A stretch of DNA of 64,000 nt, taken from contig CAYHCE010000006.1 of NCBI GenBank assembly GCA_964355015.1, positions 37,132-101,131 on the forward strand. The letters run 5' to 3'. The notes under the pieces were generated by a model. It was not told where the DNA came from. It saw only the letters and a program-made list of their open reading frames with translations, and ran no database searches. Shown piece after piece: positions 27,096 through 36,499 of the stretch. The DNA is from CAYHCE01 sp964355015 (lineage in GTDB: Bacteria > Cyanobacteriota > Cyanobacteriia > PCC-6307 > Cyanobiaceae). Made by a program: the position numbers and the translations under genes. The number at the start of each line of letters is the position of its first letter. Position 1 is the first letter of the stretch.

Positions 27096-28475
27096 ATGCC
27101 AAGAGCCGGGATCCAGTCCGCTCAGCCGGCACTTCGCTTCATTCCTCCCGCCTACTCGCCCTGGCTGCACCGGCTGTTCCGGTTGCTGCTGCCGGCATTG
27201 CTGCGCTCGCGCGGCATCGTGCGCTGCGAGGCCACCGGCGTCGACCGCCTGGCCCGGCTGTATGCCGAGGTGCAGGCCGGCCGGACGCGGCTGCTGATCG
27301 CCTTCCGTCACCCCACCACCACCGATCCCCTGGTGATGGCCCAGCTGCTCTGGCGCGAGCTGCCACGGGCGGCACGGCGGGAGGGGCTGACCCTGCGCTT
27401 TCCGGTCCACAGCCAGTTCCTCTACGACCGCGGCATACCCCTGTGGGCCGGGGCCGCGGCCGGCTGGATCCTGTCGAAGCTCGGAGGCATCCCGATCCAG
27501 CGGGGCAAGCTCGATCGTCTCGCCCTCAAGACCGCCCGCCATCTGTTCGCCCACGGCCCGTTCCCCCTGGCGATCGCGCCGGAGGGTGCCACCAACAACC
27601 ACGGTGAGATCCTCAGCCCCCTGGAGCCGGGCATCGCCCAGCTGGCCTTCTGGTGCTGCGAAGACCTCGCCGCTGAGCGGCGCGATCAGCGGGTGCTGAT
27701 CGTGCCGATCGGGCTGCAGTACGTCTCCCTCAGCGACGACTGGGTCCCGATCGAGCGTCTGTTGACGGACCTGGAGGCCCTGCTGGGCGTGTCCTGCACC
27801 GCTGCCGCCCCTTCAGCTTCCGTTCCGGCCGATCGCCGCTACGAGCGCCTGCTCGTCCTGGCCGAGCGTCTGCTCACCCTGCTGGAGGCGTTCTACCGAC
27901 AGACCTACGGCCAGGCGCTGGAGACAGCAGGCCCAGCCACTGCCGACGGCGACTTCGTCGAGCGCGTTGGCCGGCTGCGGGAAGCGGCGCTGGCCGTGGC
28001 GGAATCCCACTTCAACCTGCCGCCGCGGGGAACGATCAACGAGCGTTGCCGCCGCATCGAGCAGGCCGGCTGGGACTGCATCTACCGCGATGACCTGGAG
28101 GGGCGATCGCCGGTGGAGCGCAGCCTGGCCGACTGGAGGGCGACCGAGGCCGGCATCCGCATGGGGCACATGCGCCTGGTGGAGCACTTCGCCACCGTGA
28201 GCGGCTCCTACGTGGCCGAGAAGCCGAGCCTCGATCGCTATGGCGAGGTGCTGATCATCCTCTGGCGGGCGATCGCCTGGATCCGCGGTCGTGAAGACGA
28301 GCAGCCGCCGGCCCTCGGCCCCTGGACGGTGCGCATCCGTGTCGGCGAGCCCATCGGCGTGGATAACCGCGCCGAGGAGTACGCGCATCGGCGCCGGGGG
28401 GCCGTCGACCGGCTCACCGCCGACCTGCGCCTCAGCCTGGAGGCGACGATCCAGGCAGGACCGCCTGGGGCCTAG
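27096..28475 (+). CDS. 1-acylglycerol-3-phosphate acyltransferase (PlsC) family protein
   Basis: 459 residues. The PlsC-type motifs are FRHPTTTDPLVM (HxxxxD box), GGIPIQRGKLDRLALKT, and LAIAPEGATNNHGEILSP (EG box), followed by a VLIVPIGLQYV strand. The protein is much longer than PlsC (about 250): a C-terminal region of about 200 residues (FYRQTYGQALETAGPATAD onward) is helical and unassigned. It probably acylates a glycerol-phosphate lipid at the membrane; the substrate is inferred. Its end overlaps the convergent glycosyltransferase by four bases. Confidence 0.8.
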   Translation: MPRAGIQSAQPALRFIPPAYSPWLHRLFRLLLPALLRSRGIVRCEATGVDRLARLYAEVQAGRTRLLIAFRHPTTTDPLVMAQLLWRELPRAARREGLTLRFPVHSQFLYDRGIPLWAGAAAGWILSKLGGIPIQRGKLDRLALKTARHLFAHGPFPLAIAPEGATNNHGEILSPLEPGIAQLAFWCCEDLAAERRDQRVLIVPIGLQYVSLSDDWVPIERLLTDLEALLGVSCTAAAPSASVPADRRYERLLVLAERLLTLLEAFYRQTYGQALETAGPATADGDFVERVGRLREAALAVAESHFNLPPRGTINERCRRIEQAGWDCIYRDDLEGRSPVERSLADWRATEAGIRMGHMRLVEHFATVSGSYVAEKPSLDRYGEVLIILWRAIAWIRGREDEQPPALGPWTVRIRVGEPIGVDNRAEEYAHRRRGAVDRLTADLRLSLEATIQAGPPGA

Positions 28476-29656
28476 ACCGCCACTGATCTCCGCGGCACCA
28501 GCCCGGCGTAGAGCCGCTCCAGCTGCTCGATGTTGCCGCTGAGGGTGTAGCGCTCCAGCACGCGCTGGCGGGCGCGACTGCCCAGCTCGGCGGTGAGCAC
28601 CGGCTGATCCCGCAACACCGGCAGCAGGGTGCGCAGCTGGGTGGTGACCCCCTGGGTGCTGATCACGATCCCCGCGCCGCCCTCGAGCACCTCGCCGTCG
28701 GCGCCGGCGTCGGTGGCCACGCAGGCGGTGCCGCAGGACATCGCTTCGAGCAGCGCCAGTGAAAGCCCCTCCACCAGGGAGGGAAGCAGAAACACCTCGG
28801 CGACCTGCAGCAGGGCCACCCGCTGGCCCAGGTCGGCTTCATAGCCCCACCAGATCACGTCTGCCTCCTCGCCGCTGGCCTGGAGCGCGTTGCGCAGCGG
28901 GCCGTCGCCCACGATCACCAGCGCACAGCCCGCCGGACGCACCAGGCGCCAGGCCCGCAGCAGCGCCTCCACGTTCTTCTCGGTGGCCAGGCGCCCCATG
29001 TACAGGAACAGACGTCGGCCGGAGAAGCGGCTGCGAAGCTCCGCCAGCTCAGGCGTGGGCGACCCCGGAACGGCCGGGCACCACAGCTCGGTGTCCACCC
29101 CGTTCGGGATCACGGCCAGCCGCTCCTCCCGCACCCCCAGCCGGGCCAGCAACTCCGCCTGGAGCTCGGAGAAGACGATCACCCGGTCGAATCGGGCCAG
29201 CGCCGGAGCGTAGAGCTGGTAGGTGAGCTGCTGGGTGCCGGCCGTGAGGTTGCGGAGCCCGGCATCGAAGGCGGGATGGAAGGTGGCCACCAGGGGCACT
29301 CCGAGGTGCTGGCAGAGATCCGGCAGGCGGAAATCCAGCGGCGACAGGGTGAGGCTGGCGTGCACCAGATCGGGGCGCAGCCGTTCCAGCGATTCGCGCA
29401 GCTCCCGTTGCGCTCCCGGCGATGGAATGGTGTACACCTGCGACTTGACCAGGTAAGGCAGCGCCACCTCACGGGAATCGTCGCTGCCGGTGATATGCGG
29501 CGGCTCCAGGCTCAACCCCAGGGAGGTGGCCGGGGTGTCGAAATGGATGAAACTGATCCGGTGTCCCCGCTGCCTGAGCCGCTCGGTGGTGGACAGTCCG
29601 TAGGTGACGTTGCCGCAGAAGGGCGACTTCTTGCCCAGCCACGCGATATGGGCCAA
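28472..29656 (-). CDS. Family 4 glycosyltransferase
   Basis: 394 residues from a TTG at 29656 (MAHIAWLGKKSPFCGNVTYG); no ATG or GTG precedes the conserved core. The GT-B fold of the GT4 family is clear: VVATFHPAF-like acceptor region, VIPNGVDTELW, LFLYMGRLATEKNVEALLRAW, and LPSLVEGLSLALLEAMSCG (the E-x7-E donor site). It probably uses a nucleotide sugar to glycosylate a lipid; both substrates are unknown. It sits 27 bases downstream of the MFS gene on the same strand. A neighbouring acyltransferase suggests glycolipid or envelope work (inference). Confidence 0.85.
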   Translation of the reverse strand: MAHIAWLGKKSPFCGNVTYGLSTTERLRQRGHRISFIHFDTPATSLGLSLEPPHITGSDDSREVALPYLVKSQVYTIPSPGAQRELRESLERLRPDLVHASLTLSPLDFRLPDLCQHLGVPLVATFHPAFDAGLRNLTAGTQQLTYQLYAPALARFDRVIVFSELQAELLARLGVREERLAVIPNGVDTELWCPAVPGSPTPELAELRSRFSGRRLFLYMGRLATEKNVEALLRAWRLVRPAGCALVIVGDGPLRNALQASGEEADVIWWGYEADLGQRVALLQVAEVFLLPSLVEGLSLALLEAMSCGTACVATDAGADGEVLEGGAGIVISTQGVTTQLRTLLPVLRDQPVLTAELGSRARQRVLERYTLSGNIEQLERLYAGLVPRRSVAV

Positions 29657-29683
29657 TGCCTTCGGCCTCGTCCTGCCTGAACG

Positions 29684-31069
29684 CTAGCAGCGGCGCCAGG
29701 GCCGCTCGATCAGGGCCGCGCTGAAGGCGATCCCGGCCAGAACCCACAGCACCGGCAGCAGTCCGTAGCGGCTCACGACCGCCCCTGCGAGCACCAGTGG
29801 CAGGCTCAGGGCCACGTTGATCAGGTTGTTCTGCAGGCCGAACACCTTGCCGCGCAGATCTTCCGGGGTGTCTTCCTGGATCGTGGTCTGGGCCGGGATC
29901 GCCAGCAGGGAGGCGCCCACGCCCAGAGCTGCGCAGAGCCCGAGGGTGAACACCAGACTGCCCCGCCACTGGCCGAGCAACACCAGGCTGACGGCGATGG
30001 TGCCGAGGCCGGCCGAGGCCATCACCCGCCGGCTGAAGCCCTGACCCAGCTGAGCCACCGCCAGCGCGCCGAAGGCCATGCCCACGCCACTCATCGCCAG
30101 CAGGGTGCCGAACTGTGTGGGTCCCAGGCCCTGGATGGCCGATGCCAGGCTGATGGCCAGCACGTAGAGGGCCGCCAGGATGCTGTAAAGCAGCACGAGG
30201 TGCACCATGGCGCCGCGCACGCTGGCCCGCTCCCGCAACACCTGCACTCCCTCCACGATCTCGCTCCAGACGCTCGTGCCCCGTTCCTGGCGGGCCGGTT
30301 CCTGCATCTGGATCGTGCTGATGCACAGGGCCGCCAGGCCGTAGCAGACGGGCAGCAGCACGAACTCCCCGCCACCGATGCCCACGGCCGCCAGGCCGTT
30401 GCGCAGCAACCGCAGCACCGGATCGCCCAGGGCGAAGCCAACGATCGTCGCTCCCATGCTGGTGGCCTGATAGAGGGACATGGCGGCCAGCAGCCTGGGG
30501 CGCGGCACCAGCAGCGGAATGGCTGACTGTTCCGCCGGAGCGAAGAACTGGGTCAGCACCGATTCGAGGAACGTCATCCCCACCAGCCCCCAGTAGCCCC
30601 AGCTCAGGCCCAGCCACTCGGGTCCCGGCAGCAGCACCAGCGGTGCCAGCAGGGTGAGCCCGGCCCGCAGGGCGTTGGAAGCCACCATCACCTGCCGCTT
30701 CGGCCAGCGATCGGCCCAGACCCCCGCCACCGTCCCCAGGAACATCGCCGGCAGGGTGTTGGCCACGTAGATCCCCGTGGCCAGCAGGGTGATCATCTGG
30801 GTGCGGGTCTCCAGGTCGAGGCGCAGGCTGGCGGCCGCCTCGGCCAGGGGAACGTTGCTCTGGGGGGAGTCCGTCACCCAGTACTGGGCGATCAGGAACA
30901 CCATCAGCACGATGTAGAACTTGTCGGCCAGCTGGGAGAAGATCTGCCCCAGCCAGAGCCGACGGAAGTCCGGCAGGGCCAGGACCGCCTGCAGTCCATC
31001 GGTCCCGGCTGCGGTCCCTTCGGGCGTCCCCGGCGGGGGGGTCGCGGTAGGCCTGGAGAATCCGCTCAA
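29684..31069 (-). CDS. MFS transporter
   Basis: 461 residues from TTG 31069. About 12 hydrophobic segments, the first at KFYIVLMVFLIAQYWV after LPDFRRLWLGQIFSQLADKF, and a loop-2/3 block GVWADRWPKRQVMVASNALR that is the MFS motif A. It resembles the EntS-like efflux group (MFS_3), but no substrate can be assigned. It begins four bases after recO on the same strand, so it is likely translated from a recO-linked transcript. Confidence 0.83.
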   Translation of the reverse strand: MSGFSRPTATPPPGTPEGTAAGTDGLQAVLALPDFRRLWLGQIFSQLADKFYIVLMVFLIAQYWVTDSPQSNVPLAEAAASLRLDLETRTQMITLLATGIYVANTLPAMFLGTVAGVWADRWPKRQVMVASNALRAGLTLLAPLVLLPGPEWLGLSWGYWGLVGMTFLESVLTQFFAPAEQSAIPLLVPRPRLLAAMSLYQATSMGATIVGFALGDPVLRLLRNGLAAVGIGGGEFVLLPVCYGLAALCISTIQMQEPARQERGTSVWSEIVEGVQVLRERASVRGAMVHLVLLYSILAALYVLAISLASAIQGLGPTQFGTLLAMSGVGMAFGALAVAQLGQGFSRRVMASAGLGTIAVSLVLLGQWRGSLVFTLGLCAALGVGASLLAIPAQTTIQEDTPEDLRGKVFGLQNNLINVALSLPLVLAGAVVSRYGLLPVLWVLAGIAFSAALIERPWRRC

Positions 31070-31073
31070 GGTG

Positions 31074-31904
31074 TCAGTCGTTCCGGGGCAATGATGGCGC
31101 AGGGCCCGGGACGAGGTGCGGATCGCAGGAGTAGCAGCCTCGCAGCAGGCGCAGGGAGCGGATGCTGCGGCCCAGGTGCTCCCGGCTCCAGACCTCCACC
31201 AGCTGCAGCAGCCGCAACCACACCGCCGCTGGGCCCATCAGCGAGCCGTCGCGCCGCCGCGGCAGGCCCGGCCGCGGCAACCGCTGCAGCAGCGCCAGCT
31301 CGGAGGCGCCGAGCACGAGCACGGCACCGGCCACGGGACCGATCAGCAGCCCCTGGCTCGGCACCAGGCTGCAGCGCCACTCACGGTTCCCCAGGGGAGG
31401 ATCCAGGGGTTCGCCGCTGCGGGCGCAGCTCTGCAGCGGCAGGCCGTAGCCCCCGAGGGCCAGCAGGTGCACGCTGCCCTGCACCGTGATGGCCAGCGCC
31501 TCCAGATGGTCCTGACGTTCCGTGACCACGAGTTCCAGCCGCCCCAGCTGCAGCACCAGGTCGTCGAGGGCGCCCGCTACCCCGTCGCCCGTCGGCACGA
31601 GCTGCAGGCAGAGCTCGACCAGGGCCTGGGCAGCCGCAAGGGTTTCCAGCCGCTGGGCCAGGTTGCTGAAGTTGCGCAGCACCCGCAGCTGGCGCACCTT
31701 TCGCAGGCCGCGGCCGCCGCTCACCTGGAGCTGCAGCAGCGACAGCGGCACCGCCGCCGCCAGGCTGCTGCGGGGCCGGCGCGCTCCCGGCACCGCCAGG
31801 CGGGTCAGGCCCTCGCCATTGCTGAGCAGGGTGAGCAGCCGGTCGTTCTCCCCCAGGGCGCCGCACCTGAGCGACAGCCCCTCCAGCCACCCTTCCGGCG
31901 TCAC
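31074..31904 (-). CDS. recO: DNA repair protein RecO
   Basis: 276 residues from GTG 31904, which overlaps the deoC stop (GTGA). The N-terminal OB fold reads LSLRCGALGENDRLLTLLSN then LTRLAVPGARRPRSSLAA, typical of RecO. The C-terminal part ends in SREHLGRSIRSLRLLRG, the family's closing helix. RecO helps RecR load RecA on SSB-coated gaps. The zinc Cys cluster of some RecO proteins is not complete here (Cys in LQSCARSGEPLD and CSLV). Confidence 0.88.
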   Translation of the reverse strand: MTPEGWLEGLSLRCGALGENDRLLTLLSNGEGLTRLAVPGARRPRSSLAAAVPLSLLQLQVSGGRGLRKVRQLRVLRNFSNLAQRLETLAAAQALVELCLQLVPTGDGVAGALDDLVLQLGRLELVVTERQDHLEALAITVQGSVHLLALGGYGLPLQSCARSGEPLDPPLGNREWRCSLVPSQGLLIGPVAGAVLVLGASELALLQRLPRPGLPRRRDGSLMGPAAVWLRLLQLVEVWSREHLGRSIRSLRLLRGCYSCDPHLVPGPAPSLPRND

Positions 31905-32587
31905 GCCGCGGTGCCGCGCATCGCCGCCACCAGCGCCACCCCCCGGCTGGTGCCGAGGCGGCTGGCCCCCGCCTCGACCAGATCGAAGGCGTGCTGCAGG
32001 TCGGCGATGCCCCCCGAGGCCTTCACCGCCGCCCGCCCGCGGGCCAGCTCCCGCAGGCGCTCCACCTGTTCCACCGTGACAGGCGGGCCGAAGCCGCTGC
32101 CGGTCTTGAGGAAGGCGGCGCCCGCATCGATCGCCGCCTCCACCAGCAGTTCCAGCGCGGCCGGATGGAGCCGCCCCACCTCGAGGATCACCTTCACCGG
32201 CAGGCCGAGCTCCACGATCGAGCCCAGCTCCTCGTAGACGGCACTGCCGTCACCATCGGCAAGGGCACCAAAATCCGGCACGACGTCGAGTTCGTCGGCA
32301 CCGGCGCTGGCGGCCGCCTCCGCCTCTGCCCGCTTCACCGCGCCGGGCACCGCTCCGAAGGGGAAAGCCACGACGCCCACCAGCTTCACCCGTCCCTCGC
32401 GCCCGAGTCGTTCGCGCCCCACCGCCAGCCAGCGGGAGGAGAGGCAGACCCCGGCGAAGCCGAAGTGGCGAGCCTCGTCGCAGGTGCGCTCGACGGCCTC
32501 ACGGCCTTGGTGAGGATCCAGCAGGGCGTGCTCGATCAGCGGGGCCAGATCGGGCAGCGGGCCCGTGGAGAAGGAGTCGCGGGGCAC
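31901..32587 (-). CDS. deoC: Deoxyribose-phosphate aldolase
   Basis: 228 residues. A class I aldolase that splits deoxyribose-5-phosphate. The Schiff-base lysine is in GAAFLKTGSGFGPPVTVEQV, the second lysine in AAVKASGGIADLQ, and the DELDVVPDFG block carries the active-site Asp. Blocks PLIEHALLDPHQ and GVVAFPFGAVPGAVK match the family. Downstream of lrtA by 28 bases and overlapping recO, so one operon. Confidence 0.94.
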   Translation of the reverse strand: MPRDSFSTGPLPDLAPLIEHALLDPHQGREAVERTCDEARHFGFAGVCLSSRWLAVGRERLGREGRVKLVGVVAFPFGAVPGAVKRAEAEAAASAGADELDVVPDFGALADGDGSAVYEELGSIVELGLPVKVILEVGRLHPAALELLVEAAIDAGAAFLKTGSGFGPPVTVEQVERLRELARGRAAVKASGGIADLQHAFDLVEAGASRLGTSRGVALVAAMRGTAA

Positions 32588-32615
32588 CGGAATGGGGGGC
32601 AGGCTGGCGGAAGGT

Positions 32616-33206
32616 TCAGGGTTCCCGTGGTTGGATCACCCCGAAACCACCATGGTTGCGCCGGTAGACCACCTGAACGCCACCGGTCTTTTCGTCACGG
32701 AACACGTAGAAATCGTGGTCGATCAGTTCAAGCTGATGCAGGGCCTGCTCCAGGCTCATCGCCGGCATGGCGAAGTACTTGCGGCGTACCCCAGGTTCCG
32801 GCAGGGCCGGTTCGCGGCCGGCGAGGAGATCGCCCGTCAGTGCCGCCTCCAGTCCGGCCTTGCCCTCGGCCGCCTCCTTTGCCGGGTTCAGGCTGTCGCT
32901 GTGGTGATGATCGCTGAGGCGGTCCTTGTAGCGGCGCAGCTGCCGGCTGAGCTTGCCCGCCACCATGTCGATGCTGGCGTAGAGGTTCTCGCTGCGTTCC
33001 TGGGCGCGGATCACCAGCCCGTTGGCGAACACCGTGACCTCGGCCGTCTGCTGCGGCACCCGTGGGTTCCGTGCCACCGAGAGATGCACGTCCGCTTCCT
33101 TCACCAGCCCTTCGTAATGATTGATCGCCTTGCCGACTTTCGCCTCCGTGTAATCACGTATCGCAGGGGTGACATCGAGATTGCGGCCGTGGATCAACAG
33201 CTTCAT
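32616..33206 (-). CDS. lrtA: Light-repressed protein A / long ribosome hibernation factor
   Basis: 196 residues from ATG 33206 (MKLLIHGRNLDVTPAIRDYT), preceded by an AGAGGAG ribosome-binding site. The N-terminal S30AE domain (about 1-100) binds the 30S decoding site. A linker follows, then a C-terminal dimerisation domain with KYFAMPAMSLEQALHQLELI and DFYVFRDEKTGGVQVVYRRN. This is the long HPF form that builds 100S ribosome dimers and, in cyanobacteria, accumulates in the dark. It heads the leftward run with deoC, recO and the MFS gene. Confidence 0.94.
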   Translation of the reverse strand: MKLLIHGRNLDVTPAIRDYTEAKVGKAINHYEGLVKEADVHLSVARNPRVPQQTAEVTVFANGLVIRAQERSENLYASIDMVAGKLSRQLRRYKDRLSDHHHSDSLNPAKEAAEGKAGLEAALTGDLLAGREPALPEPGVRRKYFAMPAMSLEQALHQLELIDHDFYVFRDEKTGGVQVVYRRNHGGFGVIQPREP

Positions 33207-33259
33207 CGAACCGCTCCTCTGGTGTCCGGTCTGGGTGAACTGTAGGGAGGGCCAACCAG

Positions 33260-33937
33260 ATGCATCGAGGGCTCGACGCAATCCTTTTCGAACCACCCGG
33301 CACCGTTCCGTTGCTCCGGGCCTGGTCGTGGCAGCGGCTCCTGCAGCAGCGGCTGCTGCAGGAGCCAGGCGGGCCGGAGGGACTGTTGCTGCTGCAGCAT
33401 CCGGCCTGCTACACCCTCGGCCGCGGCGCCAGTGAGGCCTTCCTCCGCTTCGATCCCTTCGCCCCCCCGGCCCCCCTGTTCCGCGTCGACCGCGGCGGTG
33501 AGGTCACCCACCATCTGCCGGGCCAGCTGGTGGTCTATCCCGTGCTGGCTCTGCAGCGGCACGGCGCCGATCTGCACCTCTATCTGCGCAGCCTGGAGGG
33601 GGTGGTGCTCGATCTGCTGGCCGGCCTGGGGCTGGCGGGGGAACGGATCGAGGGCCTCACCGGCGTCTGGTTGGAGGGCCGCAAGCTGGCGGCCATCGGC
33701 GTGGGTGCCCGCCGCTGGATCAGTCAGCACGGGCTCGCCCTGAACGTGAGCTGCGATCTGGCCGGATTCGACGCGATCGTGCCCTGCGGCCTGGAGGGCC
33801 GGCCGGTGGGTCGGCTCAGCGACTGGCTGCCCGGTCTCACCGTCGCGGACGTGCAGCCGCTGCTCCGGCAGGCCTTCGCCGCCCGGTTCGGATTGTCGCT
33901 CCGGCCACCCCAGCCGGCGGAGCGGCTCTGGGAGTGA
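33260..33937 (+). CDS. lipB: Octanoyl-[ACP]:protein N-octanoyltransferase
   Basis: 225 residues from ATG 33260, with a strong GGGAGG ribosome-binding site at 33245-33250. The family signature VDRGGEVTHHLPGQLVVYPV, the Lys-bearing EGRKLAAIGVGARRW and the catalytic Cys in DAIVPCGLEGRPVG are all present. It transfers octanoate to lipoyl domains, for example that of the pyruvate dehydrogenase E2 encoded at 36.5 kb. Divergent from lrtA. Confidence 0.95.
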   Translation: MHRGLDAILFEPPGTVPLLRAWSWQRLLQQRLLQEPGGPEGLLLLQHPACYTLGRGASEAFLRFDPFAPPAPLFRVDRGGEVTHHLPGQLVVYPVLALQRHGADLHLYLRSLEGVVLDLLAGLGLAGERIEGLTGVWLEGRKLAAIGVGARRWISQHGLALNVSCDLAGFDAIVPCGLEGRPVGRLSDWLPGLTVADVQPLLRQAFAARFGLSLRPPQPAERLWE

Positions 33938-33944
33938 TAAGCCT

Positions 33945-35915
33945 GTGCCGACCAATGGCGCAACGATGATGGACGGCAGGGCAGAGATCCTCTGGCAGGG
34001 GGACAGCCGCGACCGCCAGGCCCTGGCCCAGCGCAGCGACTGGAGCGGTCTGGGCGGCCTGGAGCAGCTCTGGCCCATCCTGGCCGGCCAGCACGGGGAG
34101 GCCGTCGCCCTCGACGCTCCCCATGCCCACCCTCCCGAACAGCTCAGCTACGTGGAGCTGGAGGCGCGCATCGTCCGGGCGGCCGCCGCCTTCGCCGCCC
34201 TCGGCGTGCGCGAGGGGGACGTGGTGGCGCTCTTCGCCGAGAACAGTCCCCGCTGGCTGGTGGCCGACCAGGGCCTGATGCGCATCGGCGCGGCGGATGC
34301 GGTCCGCGGCGGCACCGCCCCGCCGGACGAGCTCGGGTACATCCTCGAGGATTCAGGCGCCATCGGCCTGGTGGTGGAATCGAGCGAGTTGCTGGAACGG
34401 CTCCAGCTGGGTGCCGACCGGCTCGGCCGGCTCCGTTTCGTGCTGTTGCTGGAAGACGCCGAAGCTGCGCCCCCGCCTGCGCAGCCGCTGCGCCGCCTCG
34501 GCTGGAGCTCGTTCGAGCGTCTCGGCGCCGATGCCCCCGCGCCGCCGCCACCGAGCGGAGGGGCGCAGCGGCTGGCCACTCTGCTGTACACCTCCGGCAC
34601 GACCGGGCGCCCCAAGGGTGTGCCGCTCAGCCACGCCAACCTGCTGCACCAGCTGCGCACCCTCGGAGTGGCGGTGGCCCCCCGGCCTGGAGACCGGGTG
34701 CTGAGCGTGCTGCCGATCTGGCATGCCTACGAGCGCACGGCCGAATACTTCCTGCTGTCCTGCGGTTGCCGGCAGAGCTACTCCACGCTGCGGCACCTGC
34801 GCTCTGATCTGCAGCGGGTGAAGCCGCAGTACATGATCAGCGTGCCGCGGCTGTGGGAGGCCCTGCTTGCCGGCTTCGAGGATGCCATGGCCGCCATGCC
34901 GGCGGGGCGGCGGCGGCTGATCGAACGGGCCCTGCAGCTGAGCCGAACCCATGCCGAGCTGCGCCGGCGCGCCCGCGATCTCACCCTCACGCCCGAACCG
35001 CCGCTGCGCCGGCTGCTGGCCGCCGCCGGCGCAGTGGCCAGCTGGCCGCTGCACCGCCTGGCCTCTGCCCTGCTCTGGCCGAGGGTGAGGCAACAGCTGG
35101 CGGGCGGCGCCCTGCGCACGGCGATCAGCGGCGGCGGTGCCCTGGCCCTGCACGTGGATGGGTTCTTCGAGGCGATCGGGATCGAGCTGCTGGTGGGGTA
35201 CGGCCTCACCGAAACCAGCCCGGTACTGGCCTGCCGCCGTCCGTGGCGCAACCGGCGCGGCAGCGCCGGCCAACCCCTGCCGGACACGGCGCTACGGATC
35301 GTGGACCCCGAGAGCGGCAGCCCGCTGGCCTGGCGGCAGCGGGGGCGGGTTCTGGCCCGGGGTCCCCAGGTGATGGGGGGGTACTTCCGCCGCCCGGATG
35401 CCAGCGCCGCCGTGCTGGATGCGGAGGGCTGGTTCGACACCGGCGACCTGGGCCACCTGCTCAGCGACGGCACCTTGGTGCTCACCGGCCGGGCCAAGGA
35501 CACGATCGTGCTCAGCAGTGGTGAGAACATCGAGCCCGGCCCGCTCGAGGATGCCCTGGCCGCCCATCCCCTGGTGGAGCAGGTGATGCTGGTGGGTCAG
35601 GACCGCCGCCAGCTGGGCGCCCTGGTGGTTCCCCGCGCCGAAGCCCTGGCCGCCTTCGCCGCCGCTCAGGTGGGGGCTGCGCCCGTGGCCGCCGGGACCG
35701 GCATCGACCCTGCCCTGCTGCGGGCGCTCAGGGGGGAGTTCAACCGCCTGCTGGCCGCCAGGCCAGGCTCCCGCGCCGACGAACGCCTGGCCGGCGTTGC
35801 CCTGGTGGAGCCGTTCTCGATCGAGAACGGCCTGCTCACCCAGACGCTCAAGCAGCGTCGCGACCGCATCGCCGATCGGGACGCTGCGGCCATCGAACGG
35901 ATCTACGCCGGCTGA
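33945..35915 (+). CDS. aas: Long-chain acyl-ACP/acyl-CoA synthetase (AMP-forming)
   Basis: About 656 residues from GTG 33945; ATG 33966 or 33969 also fit. The ATP-binding signature is TLLYTSGTTGRPKGVPLSHA, followed by LPIWHAYERTAEYFLLSCG, VGYGLTETSPVLACRR, and DTGDLGHLLSDGTLVLTGRA with a terminal lysine region. Cyanobacteria usually have one such enzyme, shown in Synechocystis and S. elongatus to be an acyl-ACP synthetase that recycles free fatty acids. Assignment of ACP rather than CoA as the thiol is by lineage, not sequence. Confidence 0.88.
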   Translation: MPTNGATMMDGRAEILWQGDSRDRQALAQRSDWSGLGGLEQLWPILAGQHGEAVALDAPHAHPPEQLSYVELEARIVRAAAAFAALGVREGDVVALFAENSPRWLVADQGLMRIGAADAVRGGTAPPDELGYILEDSGAIGLVVESSELLERLQLGADRLGRLRFVLLLEDAEAAPPPAQPLRRLGWSSFERLGADAPAPPPPSGGAQRLATLLYTSGTTGRPKGVPLSHANLLHQLRTLGVAVAPRPGDRVLSVLPIWHAYERTAEYFLLSCGCRQSYSTLRHLRSDLQRVKPQYMISVPRLWEALLAGFEDAMAAMPAGRRRLIERALQLSRTHAELRRRARDLTLTPEPPLRRLLAAAGAVASWPLHRLASALLWPRVRQQLAGGALRTAISGGGALALHVDGFFEAIGIELLVGYGLTETSPVLACRRPWRNRRGSAGQPLPDTALRIVDPESGSPLAWRQRGRVLARGPQVMGGYFRRPDASAAVLDAEGWFDTGDLGHLLSDGTLVLTGRAKDTIVLSSGENIEPGPLEDALAAHPLVEQVMLVGQDRRQLGALVVPRAEALAAFAAAQVGAAPVAAGTGIDPALLRALRGEFNRLLAARPGSRADERLAGVALVEPFSIENGLLTQTLKQRRDRIADRDAAAIERIYAG

Positions 35916-35991
35916 ACCGTGAGGGCCTGGCGGCCGCTCGGTTGACCGGTGGGCGGCGGGCTGACAGCCTGAACGCTGCGACCCCCCTCCC

Positions 35992-36435
35992 ATGTCCGAA
36001 GGCCACACGCTGACCATCAAGCGCACGATCACCGTGCGGGCGGTGGTCACCCCCCGCTGGAAGGAAGACGCCGAGCGGGAGCTCAGCGCGGCTGTGAGCA
36101 ACAGCGATCAGCAGCTCGCCCAGCTTGAACAGGAAGGCCAGCAGCTGGTCGATGAGATCCGCCGCCAGAGCCTCAACCCGCTGGATCCCCGCGTTCAGGA
36201 GCAGGTGGGATCGGTGCAGCAGCAGGTGGCCGTGAAGCGGGCCGAGCTGGAGGAACAGAAGCGCAACCTGATCGAGCAGCAGCGTCAGGTGCGCGAGCTG
36301 GCCTTCGATCAGATCGTGGACCAGGGCCAGATCGAGGGCGCCTGCAAGATCAAGGTCGGCGACAACCTGGTGGAGAAGCTGCAGGTGGCCCTGCTGGTGC
36401 GCGACGGCGTCGTCGAGGCGATCGAGGGAGGCTGA
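35992..36435 (+). CDS. YlqD family protein
   Basis: 147 residues opening TLTIKRTITVRAVVTPRWKE and followed by a long charged, Gln/Glu-rich helix (about residues 30-110) predicted to form a coiled coil. The C-terminal EGACKIKVGDNLVEKLQVAL ends in a small strand region. It matches the YlqD family found in Firmicutes and cyanobacteria; its function is unknown. It stands alone between aas and odhB. Confidence 0.8.
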   Translation: MSEGHTLTIKRTITVRAVVTPRWKEDAERELSAAVSNSDQQLAQLEQEGQQLVDEIRRQSLNPLDPRVQEQVGSVQQQVAVKRAELEEQKRNLIEQQRQVRELAFDQIVDQGQIEGACKIKVGDNLVEKLQVALLVRDGVVEAIEGG

Positions 36436-36499
36436 GCCGGAGACGTTCCGGCGGGAGCGGACGTAAAATCCCCGCGCAGGCTGCATTGGGATCAGGACT

